Source: Pseudomonadota bacterium
GTDB taxonomy: Bacteria; Pseudomonadota; Alphaproteobacteria; Micropepsales; Micropepsaceae
Length of the DNA: 64,000 nucleotides
NCBI GenBank assembly: GCA_021804785.1
Contig: JAJZGY010000002.1
Location: 124,001-188,000 of the forward strand
Direction: 5' to 3'
Part shown: positions 9,942 through 18,183 of the stretch, one piece after another
Layout: the number at the start of each line of letters is the position of its first letter
Position numbering within the stretch: position 1 is the first letter of the stretch
Translations under genes and position numbers: made by a program
The notes under the pieces: generated by a model
Told to the model about the DNA's origin: nothing
Databases searched by the model: none
Seen by the model: only the letters and a program-made list of their open reading frames with translations

Positions 9942-10538
9942 CTAGCGGGAGCGGTAGACCCAAACCCGCGCTGGTGGCAGGTTGGCCCAGATCACAGCAG
10001 CCCGACGCACCTCGAAGCGGTCGGTGGCAGGCATGGGTGGTGTCAGGCCATAGGAGAACTGGATAAATGGTGCGTGCGGCCTGACCCGGTCGAGAGCGGC
10101 CTCGATCAGGGCCTGACGCCGTTCCTGGGGCCAGTTCAAAAGAGGAATGCCCGAAATGACGGCGCAGCAGCCGCTGTCCTCGGGGCGCAGCGTACGGTCG
10201 AGGGCAAAAGCGTCGCCCTCAATCACATGAACACCCGGACAGCGCTCCCGCACCCGACGCACGAATTCGGGGTCATATTCGATGGCGGTAATGCGCTCGG
10301 GCCGAAAGCCCCGGGCGATGAGCGCCTCGGTAACAACACCGGTTCCCGGACCAAGTTCAAGCACGTCGCCAGGCTGATCCGGATCTGCCTGCAAGGCGAT
10401 GGCCCTTGCCAGAGCAGCGCTGGACGGGGCGATGGCGCCTACCCCTTTGGGGCTCGCAATCAAGCCGCGAAGGAATTCGAAGTGTTCAGCAAGAGGGCTT
10501 GTGCGCGTTGAGATCTTCACTGCGGCCTTGTGGGGCAT
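9942..10538 (-). CDS. pmtA: S-type phospholipid N-methyltransferase (PmtA family)
   Basis: 198 residues starting MPHKAAVKIS, with AGGAGA at good spacing upstream; an open frame extends to 10748 but lacks family similarity there. PmtA uses SAM to methylate phosphatidylethanolamine towards phosphatidylcholine at the inner membrane. Sinorhizobium-type features are visible: SPKGVGAIAPSS (29-40) before the SAM loop VLELGPGTGVV (59-69), then IEYDPEF, GDAFALD, a VISGIPLLNWP segment and the C-terminal PPARVWVYR. The GVGAIAPSS/VISGIPLLNWP pair separates it from ordinary KsgA-like methyltransferases. Substrate is inferred from family; monomethyl and dimethyl steps may differ. Confidence 0.85.
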   Translation of the reverse strand: MPHKAAVKISTRTSPLAEHFEFLRGLIASPKGVGAIAPSSAALARAIALQADPDQPGDVLELGPGTGVVTEALIARGFRPERITAIEYDPEFVRRVRERCPGVHVIEGDAFALDRTLRPEDSGCCAVISGIPLLNWPQERRQALIEAALDRVRPHAPFIQFSYGLTPPMPATDRFEVRRAAVIWANLPPARVWVYRSR

Positions 10539-10748
10539 GTCTTTAAGTTCTCCTCTCGCAGGCGCTCTCTTAGTCGCTGCCTCTGCCCAGAACGGACAAT
10601 ACCGCCATGGATTATGAACGCGCCAACCGCGGTAATGGCGGGCGCTCCGCGGTGAGTGCGACAGAGCTGCCTGATCCGGTACCGCAGGACAAAAACCCGG
10701 GTCGTCCAAACCGCGGGGCTTACTATCACGGCCCCCTGGCACCACCAA

Positions 10749-10769
10749 GCCCTGCCCTTTCGGCAGGGC
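10749..10769 (-). terminator. Hairpin downstream of dnaJ
   Basis: An 8-bp perfect stem GCCCTGCC/GGCAGGGC closes a 5-nt loop about 25 nt beyond the dnaJ stop. Read on the dnaJ strand it is followed by only two T residues, so it is either a weak intrinsic terminator or an RNA 3'-end stabiliser. Confidence 0.45.
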
Positions 10770-10794
10770 CGCAGCCCAGCGAACCCAGGCTCGG

Positions 10795-11925
10795 CTATGG
10801 GGCGCTGCCGCCCAGGAAATCCTTTACCTTGGCAAAGAAGCCTTCGGATTCAGGCTGACTTTCGGGCGTGCAGTCCTGTTCGAAGGCGCGCAACAATTCC
10901 TTCTGACGCTTGGAGAGCTTGACCGGTGTTTCCACCATGATCTCAACATAAAGATCGCCGGCAGCGCCACCACCGCGCAGTACCGGCATTCCCTTGCCCT
11001 TCATCTTGATCTGCCGTCCTGACTGCGTGCCCTCTGGGACCTTCACACTCAGCCTTTCGCCTCCAAGTGTCGGTACCTCAACCACGCCGCCCAGTGCTGC
11101 GGTCACAATCGAGACCGGGCAACGGCAATAAAGATCGTGACCATCGCGCTGGAAGATCGCATGTGGCGCCAGTGCGATGAAAATGTAGAGGTCTCCCGGT
11201 GGGCCACCGTTCAGTCCGGCCTGTCCTTCACCGGCAAGACGAATGCGGGTGCCCTCTTCGACGCCCGCCGGAATATCGACGGCGAGCGTGCGCTCCTTCT
11301 GCACCTGGCCCATGCCGTGGCACTGCTTGCAGGGTCGGCGGATGACGCGGCCATTGCCCCGACAGGTTGGGCAAGTGCGTTCGATGCTGAAGAAGCCCTG
11401 CTGGGCACGCACCCGCCCGGTGCCAGAGCAGCTCGGGCATTGTTCGGGCGCATGGCCCGCCTCTGCACCGCTCCCCTTGCACACCTCGCAGGCAATCGCA
11501 GAGGGAACATTGATTTCGGCACGATAGCCGTTGAAGGCATCTTCAAGACGGATTTCGAGATTATAGCGCAGATCCGCTCCGCGATTTTGCCGGCGGCCAC
11601 GACGTCCGCCGGCAAAATCGCCAAATAGATCGTCAAAAATATCACTGAAGGAGCTTGCGAAATCGCTAAACCCGGGGCCTGCGCGTCCGCCCGCTCCGTT
11701 CTCAAAGGCGGCATGACCAAAGCGGTCATAGGCGGCCCGCTTCTGCTCGTCCTTGAGCACGTCATAGGCTTCGTTGATCTGCTTGAAAGCCTGCTCAGAC
11801 TCAGGATTTCCGGGATTACGGTCCGGATGCAGCTCCTTGGCGAGCTTGCGGTAGGCGCCCTTGATCACCTCAACGGATGCGCCGCGCTCGACACCAAGGA
11901 TCTCATAATAACAGCGCTTGCTCAT
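10795..11925 (-). CDS. dnaJ: Chaperone protein DnaJ
   Basis: Hsp40 co-chaperone that delivers unfolded clients to DnaK and stimulates its ATPase. The 376-residue protein has the full domain order: J domain with HPD at 34-36 ([10 protein letters not shown]), Gly/Phe-rich linker ([19 protein letters not shown]), four zinc repeats starting CEVCKGSG then [16 protein letters not shown] and CKQCHGMG, and the C-terminal beta domains. It lies 109 bp downstream of dnaK on the same strand, the usual dnaK-dnaJ order, with a strong hairpin in the gap. Confidence 0.98.
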   Translation of the reverse strand: MSKRCYYEILGVERGASVEVIKGAYRKLAKELHPDRNPGNPESEQAFKQINEAYDVLKDEQKRAAYDRFGHAAFENGAGGRAGPGFSDFASSFSDIFDDLFGDFAGGRRGRRQNRGADLRYNLEIRLEDAFNGYRAEINVPSAIACEVCKGSGAEAGHAPEQCPSCSGTGRVRAQQGFFSIERTCPTCRGNGRVIRRPCKQCHGMGQVQKERTLAVDIPAGVEEGTRIRLAGEGQAGLNGGPPGDLYIFIALAPHAIFQRDGHDLYCRCPVSIVTAALGGVVEVPTLGGERLSVKVPEGTQSGRQIKMKGKGMPVLRGGGAAGDLYVEIMVETPVKLSKRQKELLRAFEQDCTPESQPESEGFFAKVKDFLGGSAP

Positions 11926-11953
11926 TGAAGATCATCAGCCCGATTAAATGGCG

Positions 11954-11987
11954 GCCCCCGTCATTCCGTTCTACGGAATGCGGGGGC
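11954..11987 (-). other. Strong hairpin in the dnaK-dnaJ gap
   Basis: The arms GCCCCCG-t-CATTCCG and CGGAATG-CGGGGGC pair over 14 bp with one bulged base around a 5-nt loop TTCTA. It lies between the dnaK stop and the dnaJ start. There is no T-run, so full termination is unlikely. Partial termination or mRNA protection, lowering dnaJ relative to dnaK, is the likelier role (inference). Confidence 0.7.
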
Positions 11988-12034
11988 GCCCGTCACGCTT
12001 GGACTTCAGCTTAATGCCCCCGTCACACCGAGGT

Positions 12035-13942
12035 TCAGCTGGACTTCTTGCTGTCGTCAACCTCGGAAAACTCGGCATCGACCACATTGTCGTCGGGCTT
12101 TCCTGCTTCGGCTCCGCTGTCGGGCTCGCCAGCAGCCTGGGCCTTGTACATGGCTTCACCGAGCTTCATCGAGGCCTGGGCCAGGTTCTGGGTCTTGGCC
12201 TTAATGTCGTCGGCGTCGCTGCCTTTGACCGCTTCCTTGAGATTGGCAAGCGCCGTCTCAATCGCTGTGCGTTCATCAGCACCAATCTTGTCGCCATGTT
12301 CGCTGAGGGCCTTTTCGGTCGAGTGCACCAGCGCCTCAGCGTGGTTCTTGGATTCCACCGCTTCCTTACGCTTCTTGTCCTCGGCCGCATGGACTTCGGC
12401 ATCCTTGACCATCTTCTGGATATCGGCGTCAGACAGCCCACCACTGGCCTGGATGCGGATCTGCTGTTCCTTGTTGGTGGCCTTGTCCTTGGCTGTCACG
12501 CTGACGATTCCATTGGCATCAATGTCGAAGGTGACTTCGATTTGGGGAATGCCCCGCGGTGCCGGTGGAATGCCCATCAGGTCGAACTGGCCCAGCATCT
12601 TGTTGTCAGCGGCCATCTCACGCTCGCCCTGGAAGACGCGGATGGTCACCGCCGTCTGGTTGTCTTCGGCGGTCGAGAATACCTGGCTCTTCTTGGTCGG
12701 GATCGTCGTATTGCGATCGATCAATCGTGTAAACACGCCGCCCAGGGTTTCGATGCCCAGTGACAACGGGGTCACATCGAGCAGAAGCACGTCCTTGACT
12801 TCGCCCTGCAGCACGCCGGCCTGAATTGCAGCACCCACCGCAACCACTTCGTCGGGATTGACGCCCTTATGGGGCTCCTTTCCGAACAGCTGCTTGACGA
12901 TCTCCTGGACCTTGGGCATGCGGGTCATACCGCCAACGAGGATCACCTCGTCGATCTGGCTGGCACTGACCCCAGCATCCTTGAGCGCCTGCTTCACCGG
13001 CCCGATGGTACGCTGGACCAGATCATCAACGAGGGCTTCGAGCTTAGCCCGCGTGATCTTCATCGTCAGGTGCTTGGGCCCGCTCGCATCGGCTGTGATA
13101 AAGGGCAGATTGACTTCGGTCTGGGTCGAGGACGACAGCTCAATCTTGGCCTTCTCTGCCGCTTCCTTGAGCCGCTGCAGCGCCAGACGGTCCTGGCGCA
13201 GATCAATGCCCTGCTCTTTCTTGAATTCGTCGGCAAGGTAATTCACCAGCCGCATATCAAAGTCTTCACCGCCTAGAAAGGTGTCGCCGTTGGTCGACTT
13301 GACCTCAAACACGCCGTCACCAATCTCCAGCACGGAGATGTCGAAGGTACCACCACCGAGATCGTAAACCGCAATCGTGCCGCTGGATTTTTTGTCGAGA
13401 CCATAGGCCAGAGCTGCCGCCGTGGGCTCGTTGATGATGCGCAGAACCTCGAGCCCCGCGATCTTGCCGGCATCTTTGGTTGCCTGGCGCTGGGCGTCGT
13501 TAAAGTAGGCCGGCACGGTGATCACCGCTTGGCTTACCTTTTCACCAAGATGGGCCTCGGCGGTCTCCTTCATTTTCTGCAGGATGAAGCCGGAAATCTC
13601 CGACGGCGCAAAACGACGATTGTCACGTCCGCCAACCCAGGCGTCGCCATTATCGGCCTTGACGATCTTGTAGGGCACCATGCCGATGTCCTTCTGGGTC
13701 ATCGGGTCGTCAAAGCGACGTCCAATCAGGCGCTTGATCGCAAAGTAAGTGTGCTCGGGATTGGTGACGCCCTGCCGTTTGGCGGCCTGTCCGACCAGAC
13801 GTTCTCCATCCTGGGTGAAGGCAACGATCGACGGTGTCGTCCGTCCGCCTTCTGAATTCTCAATGACCTTGGGGCTTGAGCCCTCCATCACGGCCACACA
13901 CGAATTGGTGGTGCCGAGGTCGATGCCGATGACCTTCGCCAT
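12035..13942 (-). CDS. dnaK: Chaperone protein DnaK (Hsp70)
   Basis: ATP-dependent Hsp70 chaperone of the cytoplasm, 635 residues. It starts [20 protein letters not shown], the canonical N-terminus, with AAGGAAAGGA upstream; an open frame to 14260 is rejected. The ATPase domain shows the phosphate loops GIDLGTTNS and [14 protein letters not shown]. The linker [19 protein letters not shown] leads into the substrate-binding domain, and the acidic C-terminal tail ends in EVDD. A sigma-32-like promoter is seen upstream at 14068-14097. Neighbour dnaJ follows. Confidence 0.98.
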   Translation of the reverse strand: MAKVIGIDLGTTNSCVAVMEGSSPKVIENSEGGRTTPSIVAFTQDGERLVGQAAKRQGVTNPEHTYFAIKRLIGRRFDDPMTQKDIGMVPYKIVKADNGDAWVGGRDNRRFAPSEISGFILQKMKETAEAHLGEKVSQAVITVPAYFNDAQRQATKDAGKIAGLEVLRIINEPTAAALAYGLDKKSSGTIAVYDLGGGTFDISVLEIGDGVFEVKSTNGDTFLGGEDFDMRLVNYLADEFKKEQGIDLRQDRLALQRLKEAAEKAKIELSSSTQTEVNLPFITADASGPKHLTMKITRAKLEALVDDLVQRTIGPVKQALKDAGVSASQIDEVILVGGMTRMPKVQEIVKQLFGKEPHKGVNPDEVVAVGAAIQAGVLQGEVKDVLLLDVTPLSLGIETLGGVFTRLIDRNTTIPTKKSQVFSTAEDNQTAVTIRVFQGEREMAADNKMLGQFDLMGIPPAPRGIPQIEVTFDIDANGIVSVTAKDKATNKEQQIRIQASGGLSDADIQKMVKDAEVHAAEDKKRKEAVESKNHAEALVHSTEKALSEHGDKIGADERTAIETALANLKEAVKGSDADDIKAKTQNLAQASMKLGEAMYKAQAAGEPDSGAEAGKPDDNVVDAEFSEVDDSKKSS

Positions 13943-14067
13943 TTGAAATTCCTTTCCTTGGGCGGACGGTTGTCGGGCCTCTTGCCGAGCGCCCCTTGCC
14001 CGTCCCCTTGATTTGTTTGACGAATTGAGGCCGTCGCGTAGGGCCCGCCTCGCCATACTCTGGCGGG

Positions 14068-14097
14068 TATATAGGTGGGCGGCTCCGCAGCTGCAAG
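14068..14097 (-). promoter_or_regulatory. Heat-shock (sigma-32 type) promoter of dnaK
   Basis: On the dnaK strand the sequence reads CTTGCAG (14097-14091), a 15-nt spacer, then CCTATATA (14075-14068). This fits the alphaproteobacterial RpoH consensus of CTTG in the -35 and CYTATNT in the -10. It lies about 125 bp before the ATG, leaving a long 5' leader. Assignment is by consensus only. Confidence 0.6.
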
Positions 14098-14231
14098 GCA
14101 AACGGGCGCCAAAGCAGACGCTAAAATCAGCTCTGGAGCCAAGCGTCGCAGGCCCTGCTCGGGCTACGGCCCTGCTGGTGAAGGGCGCCACAGTCATGCA
14201 AGTGGCCACATTGCCTCCCGTCGTCCGATGG

Positions 14232-14669
14232 TCAGGCTGATCTGTCGGCGCCAGCTGCATTCAGTACTGCCAGCCGCTCAGCGGCAACCCGGCCAAACCG
14301 CAAGGTGACGGCCCTGCGCCGGCTGGCATGCAGAGCGACGCGGGGCGACGGGCGCAGAATTGCGCCACCGTAACGGTCGGCGACGATCAAACCCGTGGAG
14401 TCCGGCACCAGTTCCTCAGGAAACCCTGGAGGGATAGCGAAATAGAAGAGTTCGCAGAACTCGAGATAGTCGGGCCATTTGGCGTCCGCCTTGAGGTCGG
14501 CCGTTGCCACCTTGATCTCAACGCCCAACATGGTTCCATCGGCGCCAAGCGCTGCCACATCAAGGCGCCGACCATTGGCCAGGCTAAACTCAAGAAGCGG
14601 CGAAAAGCCTTCCTGAAGGAGAAGGCGAAAGACGCCACGCGCGACCTCAGCTGCTGTATGTCCGCTCAT
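14232..14669 (-). CDS. mmcB: MmcB family DNA repair protein
   Basis: 145 residues starting [20 protein letters not shown]. It matches the MmcB family (PF06319), a predicted PD-(D/E)xK-like nuclease fold needed for mitomycin C resistance in Caulobacter. Candidate catalytic residues are in [12 protein letters not shown] and [13 protein letters not shown], giving a D...ExK pattern, followed by [12 protein letters not shown]. An ATG 27 nt further upstream is in frame, but it falls next to the LexA box, so the start at 14669 is preferred. Expression is probably induced by DNA damage through that box. Confidence 0.87.
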   Translation of the reverse strand: MSGHTAAEVARGVFRLLLQEGFSPLLEFSLANGRRLDVAALGADGTMLGVEIKVATADLKADAKWPDYLEFCELFYFAIPPGFPEELVPDSTGLIVADRYGGAILRPSPRVALHASRRRAVTLRFGRVAAERLAVLNAAGADRSA

Positions 14670-14679
14670 CGCCACATCA

Positions 14680-14694
14680 GAACAGTACGGGAAC
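14680..14694 (-). promoter_or_regulatory. LexA (SOS) box of mmcB
   Basis: On the gene strand GTTC-N7-GTTC is exact (GTTC, CCGTACT, GTTC), the alphaproteobacterial LexA operator. It ends 11 bp upstream of the mmcB start codon at 14669. MmcB is a known LexA target in Caulobacter, so position and family agree. Confidence 0.85.
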
Positions 14695-14813
14695 ATAAGT
14701 CAACACTGCGACCTCCGCAGGCCTCATTCCCCGGCCGCCCTTATTGCAGAAAGGCAAGCATGCGACGCCAGGCCGAACCATCCGGGCAGCGTCTGCCAAA
14801 TTGATGTAAACAT

Positions 14814-15629
14814 GTGCTCCTCAGGAGGCTCTGGCAGCTGAGGGGTATTGCCTTGTTGCCGCGCGGCGGAGAGGTTTCAGCGAACGAATTCGCACCCGGT
14901 CACGCACGGGCTCATCCTGCGATCGCGTTCACACTCGCACTTGTCATACAAGCTTGTGTTTTCCTTATTCTTGCGCCCGGACCAACGGGTGTCACCATCT
15001 CTGCCGACCACGCTCACGAAGTCGATATTGAGATATTGCATGCTGCGCCGCCAAGCAGGGCGCGGACCGACTTACGTCCAAGCCGCCCACTGCATTCCCT
15101 TAGGCGTCGCACTGCTCTTGTCCCACCCGCGCCCACGCGTGGCGCGGCGAGCCAAGTGGTGCACTCTGAGTCAAACTTGCAGGGGCTTGCGCGCACCCTA
15201 TTCGGTTGCGGACCGGGAACAACGCCTTTGTCTGCGCGCAAGGCGCGGCCATGCTCCGGCATCGCACTTTATGCGCGGGCGGGTTCTGCGTTGGGGAGCT
15301 ATCACAGTCGACCCCAGGCCAAGCACGCCCTCAGATGGGCCCTGGCTCTTGCGCAGGAACGTTCGCCGCTCCTGCTACCTGGAGCGCTTCTTGCCCCTCT
15401 CTTTTATCTGGGGTCGGTGGTGAGCCGATCGATCATGGACAAAAACAGTCTCGCCCGAGATCCGGCGCGCTGGCCAACCTATCTGACACCAGGGCGCTTT
15501 CTTCCGAGGTCACAGCCAGCTGATGCACCCATTCCAGCAAAACAAGCGCAGTCACGGTCAATGGCCCCAGCACCGCCGCCACCCAATGCCGGTGCTTCGC
15601 AGCACTTCAATACGGATCACGGGCATTAA
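14814..15629 (+). CDS. Unrecognised membrane-anchored protein, TonB-like layout
   Basis: An open frame of up to 271 residues; the start is uncertain (GTG at 14814, or TTG at 14852 after GAGGGG). The N-terminus carries one hydrophobic segment, AIAFTLALVIQACVFLILAP, followed by a Pro/Arg/Ala-rich region. That is the layout of small single-pass periplasmic proteins of alphaproteobacteria. A LFGC...LSARKARPC stretch recalls the GC...LSxEERxxC motif of some such hypothetical proteins. I cannot name a family. Codon composition is less extreme than its neighbours, and the frame overlaps no other good gene. Convergent with the diiron gene. Confidence 0.45.
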   Translation: MLLRRLWQLRGIALLPRGGEVSANEFAPGHARAHPAIAFTLALVIQACVFLILAPGPTGVTISADHAHEVDIEILHAAPPSRARTDLRPSRPLHSLRRRTALVPPAPTRGAASQVVHSESNLQGLARTLFGCGPGTTPLSARKARPCSGIALYARAGSALGSYHSRPQAKHALRWALALAQERSPLLLPGALLAPLFYLGSVVSRSIMDKNSLARDPARWPTYLTPGRFLPRSQPADAPIPAKQAQSRSMAPAPPPPNAGASQHFNTDHGH

Positions 15630-15691
15630 ACGTCTATCTGCAGCTGCGGTGATTACCGCCTGTTGCGACACTCTTGGCTCATGCAATGGAA

Positions 15692-15715
15692 AAGCCCGGC
15701 GCAAGCGCCGGGCTT
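15692..15715 (-). terminator. Intrinsic terminator of the diiron gene
   Basis: A 10-bp perfect GC-rich stem (AAGCCCGGCG/CGCCGGGCTT) closes a 4-nt loop. On the minus strand it runs into TTTTCC. It begins about 23 nt past the diiron gene stop. It may also end transcripts of the forward gene at 14814. Confidence 0.75.
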
Positions 15716-15737
15716 GTTCACATGCAAAATTCGAAAC

Positions 15738-16850
15738 CTATTCGGCGGCAAGAAGGGTCTTCGCCTTGTCACCGGTAAAATTGATGGTCTGGAGGAATTT
15801 GATGCCGTCTTCGGCAATTTCATCGCCAATCATGCGATCGCCTTCAGCCTTGAGCCCGTTCATGTCGACATACATGCCATAGAACGCCTTGGTGCGATCG
15901 GTGATGATGCCGGCATTCAGAAGGGTCTTGATCAGCACACGGAATATATTGGCTGATTCCTTCATTTGCTCACGGCGCGAATCGTCACCAAATGCTTCCT
16001 GTATGGCATTCATTCCTTCCTGTGGATCGATGCCAACAGCGCGATAGACATGATGCATCTGCAGGGGATTGACGAGATTGAAGAGTAACGTCTGGAAACA
16101 CTGCGCGGCCCAATCCTCGACACGAGCATGTTCCTCCTCGGAAAGCTTGGGAATGGTCCGATCAGCCCATATCTTTCCGAACTTGTGATGGAACGCCTCG
16201 TCCGTCATCACCAGCTGGCACAGCTTGCGCAGCAGGGGATCGTGCGACTTCTGATAGAGCGTCGCAAACGCCCCCATGGCAAGACCTTCGACCAGCATCT
16301 GCATGCCCACGATCTTTTTGTAGACCTCCGGCGCCAGCACCATTTCGGTGAGCAAGGTCTGCAGCGTCTCACCGCAAGGAAGCGGTGTGCCCCAACGCGA
16401 CTTGATGTAGGCCGAAAACGCGGTGACGTGGCGCGCTTCTTCGCGTGTCTGATTGGCGGCATATTCCTGCGCGCCTGGATCCTTCAGAATATGACACAGC
16501 GAGGCTGAGAGCGCGAGGGCGCCCTGCTCCCCATGAAGGATGGCCGAAAGCTGCCAGCGACTTGATTCACGGGCGAACAGAAGACGCTTCTCGGTTCCCA
16601 TCGTATCACCGAGCTTGGTGGCAAAGATCGGAAAGAAATCCTCTGGCAGGAGCATATGCTGGCTCTGATCAAAGGCTTCCGTGAAGTCGATGTATTTCTT
16701 GTCGAGCGGATCCCAGAAATGGTCGTGCGTGGCCGAGATGATCTTGTCAAAGGCGGTGGAGCGGCACCCGTAGCGCTCTACATCCATCATCGCCGGGAAA
16801 TCTTTGGGGTCTACGGCGTCGTAAGCGGGATCCTTGGTAATCTGCGACAT
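15738..16850 (-). CDS. Ferritin-like diiron protein, probable oxidase or oxygenase
   Basis: 370 residues beginning MSQITKDPAYDAVDPKDF. It has a four-helix ferritin-like pattern with metal-ligand candidates in order: Glu in ILHGEQGALAL, EExRH in TREEARHVTAF, Glu in LVEGLAMGAF and DExxHH in MTDEAFHHKFG. These E, ExxH, E, ExxH sets are typical of class I diiron carboxylate enzymes related to ribonucleotide reductase R2 and AurF-like oxygenases. AurF's extra His ligand is not evident. No signal peptide is seen. The substrate is unknown and no redox partner is adjacent. The promoter is bracketed by two palindromic operators, so expression is probably tightly induced. Confidence 0.8.
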   Translation of the reverse strand: MSQITKDPAYDAVDPKDFPAMMDVERYGCRSTAFDKIISATHDHFWDPLDKKYIDFTEAFDQSQHMLLPEDFFPIFATKLGDTMGTEKRLLFARESSRWQLSAILHGEQGALALSASLCHILKDPGAQEYAANQTREEARHVTAFSAYIKSRWGTPLPCGETLQTLLTEMVLAPEVYKKIVGMQMLVEGLAMGAFATLYQKSHDPLLRKLCQLVMTDEAFHHKFGKIWADRTIPKLSEEEHARVEDWAAQCFQTLLFNLVNPLQMHHVYRAVGIDPQEGMNAIQEAFGDDSRREQMKESANIFRVLIKTLLNAGIITDRTKAFYGMYVDMNGLKAEGDRMIGDEIAEDGIKFLQTINFTGDKAKTLLAAE

Positions 16851-16884
16851 GAGGCCTCCGGACAGGCAAGAGCATTGGCAAAAA

Positions 16885-16898
16885 TGACGACCCCGTCA
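16885..16898. promoter_or_regulatory. Operator 1 (TGACG-N4-CGTCA) of the diiron gene
   Basis: TGACGACCCCGTCA is a 14-bp interrupted palindrome. It lies directly after the predicted -10 and would cover the transcription start. Its flanks match operator 2 (AAAAA before, CAT after), making a 23-bp near-direct repeat. Confidence 0.65.
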
Positions 16899-16925
16899 AC
16901 ATATTGGAATGCGTCTGAGAGTCAA
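16898..16925 (-). promoter_or_regulatory. Predicted sigma-70 promoter of the diiron gene
   Basis: On the minus strand TTGACT (16925-16920), a 16-nt spacer and TATGTT (16903-16898) form a reasonable -35/-10 pair. It lies exactly between the two operators. Confidence 0.55.
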
Positions 16926-16931
16926 GAAAAA

Positions 16932-16945
16932 TGACGGCGTCGTCA
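16932..16945. promoter_or_regulatory. Operator 2 (TGACG-N4-CGTCA) of the diiron gene
   Basis: TGACGGCGTCGTCA is a second copy of the palindrome, 47 bp from operator 1 and immediately upstream of the predicted -35. It is also close to the end of hisB. Confidence 0.65.
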
Positions 16946-16962
16946 CCATTCCTGACGCCGAG

Positions 16963-17568
16963 TCACAAACTGTCGTCGCCTTCGAGGATGCCCTTGGTTG
17001 AGGCAACTGCTCCCTCCAGCCGCTCGTCGGGGCTCACCGCCTGGCGCAGGGCCCTTGCCACGGACTTGAAGCAGCTCTCCACGATGTGGTGACTGTTGAC
17101 GCCATAAAGATTTTCCACGTGCAGGCAAAGACCGGCATTCTGGGCAAAGGCTTGGAACCATTCCTTGAACAGCTCACTGTCCATTTCTCCCAGGCGCGGT
17201 GAGGGAACGCTGACCTTCCAGACCAGATAAGGCCGGCCCGAGGCGTCGATCACGGCCCGCGTCAGCGTCTCGTCCATCGGAATGAGGGCCGCACCAAAGC
17301 GGGTGATCCCGGCAAAATCGCCCAGCGCGCGGGCCACCGCCTTGCCGATCACGATGCCGGTGTCTTCGGTCGTATGATGAAAATCGACATGCAGATCGCC
17401 GCTCGCGCGCACCTTGAGGTCAATCATCGCATGCCGGGCAAAGCTCTCCAGCATGTGATCGAGAAAGCCGATACCAGTATCGATGTCGCCGTCGCCCGAG
17501 CCATCCAGATCCAGCCAGACCGAAATCTCGGTCTCGCGGGTCTTGCGCTCGATGGTTGCGGTACGCAT
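16963..17568 (-). CDS. hisB: Imidazoleglycerol-phosphate dehydratase
   Basis: Sixth step of histidine synthesis, dehydrating imidazole glycerol phosphate to imidazole acetol phosphate. 201 residues, the normal length for the monofunctional enzyme. The two metal-binding histidine motifs are present: [16 protein letters not shown] in the first half and [17 protein letters not shown] in the second. [20 protein letters not shown] near the N-terminus is also conserved. It is divergent from hslV with about 57 bp between, an arrangement known in other alphaproteobacteria. Confidence 0.97.
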   Translation of the reverse strand: MRTATIERKTRETEISVWLDLDGSGDGDIDTGIGFLDHMLESFARHAMIDLKVRASGDLHVDFHHTTEDTGIVIGKAVARALGDFAGITRFGAALIPMDETLTRAVIDASGRPYLVWKVSVPSPRLGEMDSELFKEWFQAFAQNAGLCLHVENLYGVNSHHIVESCFKSVARALRQAVSPDERLEGAVASTKGILEGDDSL

Positions 17569-17625
17569 GGGGCCGCCCTATGTGAGAACCTGCGTGACAT
17601 ATAGCAGCCCAAGGCAGCAGAACAA

Positions 17626-18183
17626 ATGCCGACCCAAGATGAATCCAGACGCTGGCGCTCCACCACCATCCTCAGCGTCCGCAAGGCTGGCCAGGTGGTG
17701 GTCGCCGGCGACGGCCAGGTCACACTCGGACAGACCGTCATGAAGGCCAATGCGCGTAAAGTGCGCCGCCTGGGCAAGGGTGATGTCCTGACCGGCTTTG
17801 CGGGGGCAACTGCCGATGCCTTTGCCCTTTTCGAGCGACTGGAAAGCAAGCTGGAGCAGCACCCAGGCAATCTCGCCAGAGCCTGCGTCGAGCTGGCCAA
17901 GGACTGGCGTACCGATCGCTACCTGCGCCGCCTCGAAGCCATGCTCGCCGTGGCCGATGCCCGCACCTCACTGATACTTTCGGGCACCGGAGATGTTGTC
18001 GAGCCGGAGGATGGCATCATCGGCATTGGATCGGGTGGCCCCTTTGCCCTGGCCGCAGCGCGGGCCCTGATTGATACGGAGCTCAGTGCGGAGGCAATCG
18101 TGCGCCGGGCCATGACAATTGCCGCCGACATCTGCATTTATACGAACGCCAACATCGTTCTGGAAAGCATTCCCACCACATGA
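17626..18183 (+). CDS. hslV: ATP-dependent protease subunit HslV
   Basis: Proteolytic subunit of the HslUV (ClpYQ) heat-shock protease; forms a double hexamer in the cytoplasm. 185 residues. The mature N-terminal threonine follows the short propeptide in [12 protein letters not shown], with Thr as nucleophile. The family normally has HGTT; here the preceding residues are Arg-Ser, a small deviation. [21 protein letters not shown] and [17 protein letters not shown] are characteristic. Its stop overlaps the hslU start (ATGA). Confidence 0.97.
   Translation: MPTQDESRRWRSTTILSVRKAGQVVVAGDGQVTLGQTVMKANARKVRRLGKGDVLTGFAGATADAFALFERLESKLEQHPGNLARACVELAKDWRTDRYLRRLEAMLAVADARTSLILSGTGDVVEPEDGIIGIGSGGPFALAAARALIDTELSAEAIVRRAMTIAADICIYTNANIVLESIPTT

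Noticed and set aside
10607-10858. Small plus-strand frame between the methyltransferase and dnaJ genes
   Set aside because: It runs into dnaJ antisense, has no ribosome site and encodes a Pro/Arg-rich string typical of non-coding G+C-rich DNA.
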